A DNA stretch of 11,979 nt, taken from positions 1 to 11,979 of the forward strand of contig WFTN01000114.1 of assembly GCA_015485455.1 (NCBI GenBank). The letters are read 5' to 3'. A model generated the notes under the pieces. It was given only the letters and a program-made list of their open reading frames with translations. It was not told the DNA's origin and made no database searches. The stretch's first letter is position 1. The number at the start of each line of letters is the position of its first letter. Below, piece after piece: positions 7,490-11,979 of this stretch. Both the position numbers and the translations under genes were made by a program. Source of the stretch: Planctomycetota bacterium. GTDB lineage: Bacteria > Planctomycetota > GCA-002687715 > DRQF01.

Positions 7490-7507
7490 CTTGACCACTC
7501 GGTCAAG
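7490..7507. promoter_or_regulatory. Operator-like inverted repeat O2 over the MMPL promoter
   Basis: CTTGACC (7490-7496) and GGTCAAG (7501-7507) are perfect inverted arms around ACTC. The site shares TTGAC-N4-CGGTCA with O1, 128 bases away and in the same orientation. It overlaps the predicted -35 box and spacer of the exporter promoter, so a bound repressor should block RNA polymerase. Confidence 0.7.
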
Positions 7508-7521
7508 ACGACGAAAATAAG
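7491..7521 (+). promoter_or_regulatory. Candidate promoter of the MMPL operon
   Basis: TTGACC (7491-7496, five of six matches) is a good -35 box. The -10 is poor: AATAAG (7516-7521, four of six) at a 19-base spacing, or AAAATA (7514-7519) at 17. A weak -10 is compatible with a regulated promoter. The -35 lies inside operator O2. Confidence 0.45.
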
Positions 7522-7547
7522 AACCGGCCAAGAGAAGAGGCTCAACC

Positions 7548-10500
7548 ATGTCTGACGGAAATCCGTCCCTCATTGCGGCAAGATTCACCTATCGCTACCG
7601 TTTCGTCACCAGCATTTTTGTCCTGGCTCTTGTCATTGGCTTCTTCGCCAGGGGTGCTGCCACTGTCAGCAGTTTCGATGAGGGCTTGACTCGCATTGGG
7701 GATGTCTCCAACGGACTGAAGGAGCAACCCCCAACCGTCTTTGATTCGCGCATGGATATCTGGTTCGACGAGGCAGATCCTGCGGTTGGCACCTACAATC
7801 AAATCGAAGATCGCTTCGTATCAGAAGATTTCGTCATGGTGGCTTTCAAAGAGGATGATCACCCTTTCGGAGTCTTTAGCCCCAATTCCCTGTCTGCCAT
7901 TGCCCGACTCTCCCAACAATTCATGACGATTCCTGGGGTGAGACATGTTCGCAGCCTCACCGTCAATCCTTGGATTCGCTGGGGCAGAATCGAAGACGAT
8001 ACCGGGGCAGAAGATGGTCTCATTATTTCTGACCTCTTCGAAGGGGATCCCCTCGGCTACAGCCGTCACGATGTCATCGAACGCATGATTGCCGTACTCG
8101 GCGCTTCTCGAACCGCTAAGAAAGTCGGAAAGGCCGCAGTGCTGGAGGTCCTCGGAGAACAAGCCAACTTCGATGACTACATCGGCGAGCCCAGGCTCCT
8201 GGGCACGATCATCAATGAGAGTGGCACGGTGGCAGCCATCCAATTGCAGATTCGTCGACCCAAAGACGCATCCGCTGGGGTGGACATACCCGAACTCATG
8301 AGCCATGAGCTTGCGTCCAACCTGTACTCGACAAAATTTCAACAGGCGGCTCTTCGAGGCATCGCACATTTCTTGCGCCTTGAGGCGGGGACGGCCCCAC
8401 CGACAGCCGAGCGCGCAGGTTTGCAAGATTGGATCAACAGCCTCGAACCCGGTGAAAAGAAAAAGGCACTTCTGTTTGAACTGAACGATCCAACCCGCAA
8501 TTTCATGGTGGATGAGCATGGCAATAACCGCCGTAAATTTCACGCCTATGACCCCGATGGCACGGGAGGTTGGATCGACCGCACAGACCCGAGCAACCCT
8601 GAAGTGGCCCCCCCTGACTTCAAGCCCAGCCCTCTCAGCACCTATCAATATCGCGTTGGAGGGGTCCCTACTTTCGAGCTAAATTTCGAAGACGTAGGTA
8701 TGTCTGATGCGAAGTTCATCCCCCTGATGTTTCTGGTCATCGCCGTCTCCCTACTCATCGTCTTTCGAAAGGTCGTGGGAGTTCTTGCACCCCTAGCTGT
8801 GGTGTTCGGCTCCATCTTCGGCATGGTTGGTTTTTCGCTTTCTCAAGGAAACCTCTTCAATAACCTGACAATGATCGCTCCAAACATGGTGACTGCCGTC
8901 GGCATCGCGGATGCCATTCATTTGGTCGCTGCTTGGATGGCCCTCAGATCAAAATACGAATACAAGAGCGATCTAATCATTGAAGTCATGAGTAAGAATG
9001 CCCTCCCCGTACTCCTCACGTCCATCACAACGGCCATTGGCTTCTTCTCTTTGACAGTTAGTACGATTCTCCCCGTGAGGATGCTTGGCACTATCGCCGG
9101 CTTGGGAACTCTTTTCGCCTACCTGCTATCCATGTCTATCGTCCCAGCAATTCTTTCATTGGTCCCCCACAAGAACCCCAAACAAAAGAAACCATCAGGC
9201 ATGACCACCTTCTTTTCAGAAGAGCGGGCCACAAAGCTCGTCACATTTCTGATTGGAAAGCGGAAACAGATACTTGCGTTCTCGAGCATCGTCATCGTTG
9301 TTTCACTTGTCGGAGTTTCTCGGATCGAAATCGATTCCGACTTTCGTGGCATGTTCCCGGATGACAACAAGGTCATGTCAGAATTCACCTGGATCGAGAA
9401 TCACCTGGGGGGCGTGGGGGATCTTGAAATCGTCTTCGAAGCGCCGAGATCCCAAAGAACCCTGGCGGATCTCAGCGACGACGAGCGCCAAGAGTTAGAG
9501 GACCTCAAGTTAAGAGCAGCTCTATCGGCCCAGGGTGAGTCCAAGAATCTGTCTGACGGAGAACAAAAAGAACTCGCTCTGCTCACCTCGAAAGAAGAAG
9601 ACATCAATCGTGGCCGGATTGGTGTGGACCCCACTTTTCTGGGGGCTGTTGCAGCATTCGAGGATCGCCTAAGGTCTGAGTCAAAGAAAGAAGGTTCACC
9701 CGTTCGCATACTCACCGACCTCATCAGTCCCCTCGACGTTCTGAGGAAGATGCACCAAGTTCAAAACGAAAATAGGGCGGCGGCCTATCGCGTCCCCAAT
9801 GAATCTGACGTTCAAGAAGAAGCTCGTCAACCCAGGCTTAGCTATGATGAATGGACCGAAGAATGGCAACTAACTCCAGCCCAAACTGGCTCGAACCTCA
9901 TTGCACAATATTACCTGCAATATGAAAACGGGGCCAAGCCTGGCGAGAACCTCTCGACCCAACTCAGTGGCAATCGTACCCACTTTCGAATGCAGGGGCG
10001 CCTACTTCAAGCGCCAACTCTCACTCTTCTCGCCGCCTTCAATCGTATTCGAGAGATCGCTTTCGATGAGTTCCCCCTACTCACAACAACTCTGCATCTG
10101 GATGGCGACGAAATACCGCATTCCGCTGACATGACTTTGTCGGGGAAAATGCTTCTCAATGCTCGCACTATGGATGTCTTCTCCAAGGGGTTCTTGACCT
10201 CCATGTCCATCGCACTCATGGCCATCACAATCCTCATCGCCATCATTTTCCGGTCATTGCGCTTGGCGGTGATTAGCATCGTGCCCAACATTCTGCCCAT
10301 CGCAATTCCCTTGAGTTTCTTTGGTATCTTCGGCGTTGCCCTCCATGGTCCAGCTATCCTCGTCTCTTCCATTGCCTTAGGAGTTTGCGTTGATGATACG
10401 ATCCACTTCTTCACACAATTCGCTCGGGGTAAGAAACAGGGACTGAGCAACCGCCATGCCTTGGTGCGCATGTTTCAGGAAAGCGGAACCGCCGTCGTCC

Positions 10501-10724
10501 TTACTTCGATCGTGCTCATGTTAGGTTTCTGCTCTTTGGCCTTGTCCGAATTTACTCCCAACAAGATCATGGGATATTTGGCAGTTGGTATGATTGGCTT
10601 GGCACTCATAGCAGACCTAATCGTGGCCCCGGTTCTTTTGAGCCTATTGCCGGAGAAGGACTCACAGGCCGACGAGATCGAATCAGAAAATGAAACAAAG
10701 AATGCGACTCTTCAACACGTCTAA
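7548..10724 (+). CDS. MMPL/RND-superfamily inner-membrane transporter
   Basis: This is a 1058-residue transporter, probably proton-driven, with the twofold RND layout. TM1 is at about 19-38, followed by a large periplasmic domain (about 40-388). TM2-6 are at about 390-407, 411-430, 446-464, 486-506 and 513-539. TM7 is at about 574-591, followed by a second periplasmic domain (about 592-880). TM8-12 are at about 882-901, 905-929, 935-957, 981-999 and 1007-1034. Acidic residues inside the fourth helix of each half, D455 (GIADAIH) and D949-D950 (GVCVDDTIHFF), fit the proton-relay position. This form resembles the MMPL/HpnN-like lipid exporters more than the drug pumps of the AcrB type. Unusual inserts lie at about 275-362 and 636-690. 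AGAGG (7536-7540), 7 bases before the ATG, is the ribosome binding site. It is followed 12 bases later by a LolA-like gene. The cargo is probably lipidic, but this is inferred. Confidence 0.92.
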   Translation: MSDGNPSLIAARFTYRYRFVTSIFVLALVIGFFARGAATVSSFDEGLTRIGDVSNGLKEQPPTVFDSRMDIWFDEADPAVGTYNQIEDRFVSEDFVMVAFKEDDHPFGVFSPNSLSAIARLSQQFMTIPGVRHVRSLTVNPWIRWGRIEDDTGAEDGLIISDLFEGDPLGYSRHDVIERMIAVLGASRTAKKVGKAAVLEVLGEQANFDDYIGEPRLLGTIINESGTVAAIQLQIRRPKDASAGVDIPELMSHELASNLYSTKFQQAALRGIAHFLRLEAGTAPPTAERAGLQDWINSLEPGEKKKALLFELNDPTRNFMVDEHGNNRRKFHAYDPDGTGGWIDRTDPSNPEVAPPDFKPSPLSTYQYRVGGVPTFELNFEDVGMSDAKFIPLMFLVIAVSLLIVFRKVVGVLAPLAVVFGSIFGMVGFSLSQGNLFNNLTMIAPNMVTAVGIADAIHLVAAWMALRSKYEYKSDLIIEVMSKNALPVLLTSITTAIGFFSLTVSTILPVRMLGTIAGLGTLFAYLLSMSIVPAILSLVPHKNPKQKKPSGMTTFFSEERATKLVTFLIGKRKQILAFSSIVIVVSLVGVSRIEIDSDFRGMFPDDNKVMSEFTWIENHLGGVGDLEIVFEAPRSQRTLADLSDDERQELEDLKLRAALSAQGESKNLSDGEQKELALLTSKEEDINRGRIGVDPTFLGAVAAFEDRLRSESKKEGSPVRILTDLISPLDVLRKMHQVQNENRAAAYRVPNESDVQEEARQPRLSYDEWTEEWQLTPAQTGSNLIAQYYLQYENGAKPGENLSTQLSGNRTHFRMQGRLLQAPTLTLLAAFNRIREIAFDEFPLLTTTLHLDGDEIPHSADMTLSGKMLLNARTMDVFSKGFLTSMSIALMAITILIAIIFRSLRLAVISIVPNILPIAIPLSFFGIFGVALHGPAILVSSIALGVCVDDTIHFFTQFARGKKQGLSNRHALVRMFQESGTAVVLTSIVLMLGFCSLALSEFTPNKIMGYLAVGMIGLALIADLIVAPVLLSLLPEKDSQADEIESENETKNATLQHV

Positions 10725-10736
10725 GGACCAATAACA

Positions 10737-11651
10737 ATGAGACATCAATCAAGAACACTCCTTTGGGTAGTCATGGCCTTCGTTCTGTCCCATTCCGTGA
10801 GTCTAGGGCAGCAAGTAAAGAAAGAGCAAAAGGCAGTCAACAAGTCGGGGGTGCCCTTCCCCAAGACTCCAACCTTCTCAACTGAAGAACCGGCAGTTTA
10901 CGGCAAACAGTTGGCAAAATTCGCTGACCTTTACGAGCAAGGCTGGGTGGACGAAGTTTCTCGAGGTCGCATGACACTGACGGATGCCGGAGGCGATTCT
11001 GTCAAAAGAACGTTTTCTCGTCGAAGCCTGGAAGGAGCTGTTAAGGGCGACAAATTCCTCATTGGCTTTCTTTCCCCCAGCGAGATCAAAGGTGTCAAGG
11101 CGCTCACGTTTGAAAACCCAGGAAGCTCTGACGACAACTGGCTCTACTTACCATCAAACAAACGTGTTCGGCGCATCTCTGGTGCCAATAATACGGCAAG
11201 TTTCCAAGGCACGGAGTTTACCTATGAAGACTTGGTGAACTTGGACTACCGCGAGTTCAAATGGCGTTTCCTCAAGAACGACACTATCACGCGAGGCAGG
11301 AAGAAGCTGGAGGTGTTCAAGTTAGACGCCGTTCCCACCTATGCAGATACCGGCTATTCTCATATCCACGTCTATCTGAACCGCAAGACATGGCGTCAAG
11401 AACGAGTCGACTACTTCAACTTGGCTGGCCAACATCTCAAAACCAAAGACAATCGTGACTGGAAACTCAAGCACGGACGATTCTGGCGGGCAACCACAAT
11501 CGAAATGGCAAACCTACGCAGCAAAAAAACAACCCTCCTGACTCTTGATCGCTTCTTTGTCAATCTTTCTCTCTACACCAGCCGCAAAACGAAGAAGCCC
11601 CGGAAGAACCTGACGGCAGCAGCCTTCACCAAGCGAGCTCTTGCGCGATGA
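10737..11651 (+). CDS. Exported LolA-like protein (outer membrane lipoprotein-sorting family)
   Basis: This 304-residue exported protein has a signal peptide whose hydrophobic core is residues 8-22, with likely cleavage after SLG (24), no lipobox and no later membrane helix, so it is periplasmic. The mature part carries features of the LolA-like family often encoded next to MMPL transporters: NWLYLPSNKRVRRI (134-147), GTEFTYEDL (158-166), a run of alternating hydrophobic strands, and the ending FTKRALAR (297-304). The family fold is an open beta half-barrel that shields lipid or acyl chains, so it is a candidate periplasmic carrier for the transporter's cargo. The basic insert SRKTKKPRK (282-290) near the end seems unusual. 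AAGGA (10723-10727) overlaps the MMPL stop and serves as ribosome binding site. Its own stop overlaps the next ATG. I do not claim it sorts lipoproteins as LolA does. Confidence 0.82.
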   Translation: MRHQSRTLLWVVMAFVLSHSVSLGQQVKKEQKAVNKSGVPFPKTPTFSTEEPAVYGKQLAKFADLYEQGWVDEVSRGRMTLTDAGGDSVKRTFSRRSLEGAVKGDKFLIGFLSPSEIKGVKALTFENPGSSDDNWLYLPSNKRVRRISGANNTASFQGTEFTYEDLVNLDYREFKWRFLKNDTITRGRKKLEVFKLDAVPTYADTGYSHIHVYLNRKTWRQERVDYFNLAGQHLKTKDNRDWKLKHGRFWRATTIEMANLRSKKTTLLTLDRFFVNLSLYTSRKTKKPRKNLTAAAFTKRALAR

Positions 11652-11979
11652 ATGTGGCCTCCCAACTGCTGAAGGCTTTCTTCCTTGCGCTCTTGTGTTT
11701 CTCCCTTGGTGGTTCCATGGCCCAAGCAGCCAGCCCTCAAATTGAATCGGGAACGGAAGATGAAATGGAGCGGTTGATCGAAGGTGTTCATCTTCAAGAG
11801 GAGGCAGAAGATGAGCTCCTCGATGACGGCCTGGATGATCTCTTGGAAGGGGCAGACAACGACGGGGATGGCGAAAGCACTTCATTTCTGAGAGATTGGA
11901 AGGGCTTTGCAGAAGTCGAGTTTCGCTTCTACTTTGCCGACCGCAACCAAGGGCGAAACGACGAAGACTTGCGTTTGAA
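11648..11979 (+). CDS. Exported protein, probable outer-membrane beta-barrel (DUF1302-like), 5' part only
   Basis: The frame opens at an ATG overlapping the previous stop (ATGA) and stays open to the window edge, giving 110 codons plus 2 bases. A signal peptide with hydrophobic core at about 10-23 ends at AQA (25-27). Residues 33-76 are extremely acidic (20 Asp/Glu against one Arg) and include DNDGDGE (70-76), which resembles a calcium loop. From about 83 the sequence changes to DWKGFAEVEFRFYFADR, alternating aromatic and polar residues as in the first strands of a barrel. Third genes in MMPL/LolA-like operons are often DUF1302-type barrels, so I suggest an outer-membrane exit or receptor component. 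The barrel assignment rests on little sequence, and the 3' end lies outside the window. Confidence 0.6.
   Translation, partial: MNVASQLLKAFFLALLCFSLGGSMAQAASPQIESGTEDEMERLIEGVHLQEEAEDELLDDGLDDLLEGADNDGDGESTSFLRDWKGFAEVEFRFYFADRNQGRNDEDLRL

Noticed and set aside
7821..8648. 275-codon open frame on the minus strand within the MMPL gene
   Set aside because: It is entirely antisense to the first periplasmic domain of the transporter and has no recognisable motif or ribosome binding site.
10007..10471. 154-codon open frame on the minus strand with many methionines
   Set aside because: It is the reverse complement of the transporter's TM8-TM10 region; the Met/Arg-rich composition is a by-product of antisense reading.
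1..11979. CRISPR array, insertion sequence, tRNA/rRNA gene or attachment site
   Set aside because: No regularly spaced repeats, no transposase or integrase-like protein, no terminal repeats with target duplication and no tRNA-like cloverleaf were recognised on either strand.

Overview
The window carries two complete operons or single genes, one divergently transcribed regulator, and the start of a gene that runs off the right edge. Coding density is high, GC is moderate, Shine-Dalgarno sites are visible, and all genes are bacterial. The organism is probably a Gram-negative bacterium of Planctomycetota or a related deep lineage. This rests on a membrane-anchored Ser/Thr kinase with a long extracytoplasmic TPR tail, a two-subunit KorAB oxidoreductase, and an envelope transport cassette that includes outer-membrane parts. 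It is an inference from gene content, not a taxonomic proof.

Layout, left to right. (1) 1-3142: korA-korB on the plus strand, encoding a 2-oxoacid (probably 2-oxoglutarate):ferredoxin oxidoreductase. A perfect TATAAT -10 box lies upstream and a strong intrinsic terminator lies downstream. (2) 3241-6523: a single gene on the plus strand for a Ser/Thr protein kinase with one membrane segment and eight back-to-back 34-residue TPR units. Its likely start is a TTG with a good ribosome binding site, 24 bases inside the longest open frame. (3) 6524-6734: a convergent intergenic region with a CACGTG-centred inverted repeat and no gene that I can support. (4) 6735-7319: a TetR/AcrR-family repressor gene on the minus strand. 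(5) 7320-7547: a divergent control region with two related operator-like sequences (TTGAC-N4-CGGTCA), one at the predicted tetR transcription start and one over the predicted promoter of the exporter genes. (6) 7548-11979: an operon for an MMPL/RND-superfamily membrane protein, an exported LolA-like (outer-membrane lipoprotein-sorting type) protein, and the 5' end of an exported protein that is probably an outer-membrane beta-barrel. The last two genes overlap by ATGA.

How the parts fit. KorAB is central carbon metabolism and is transcriptionally separate. The kinase looks like a stand-alone transmembrane signalling protein. The TetR-MMPL-LolA-like-barrel block is the most interesting unit. 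It looks like a self-regulated inner-membrane to periplasm to outer-membrane route for a hydrophobic cargo, with no membrane-fusion protein in view. The cargo and the inducer cannot be read from the sequence.
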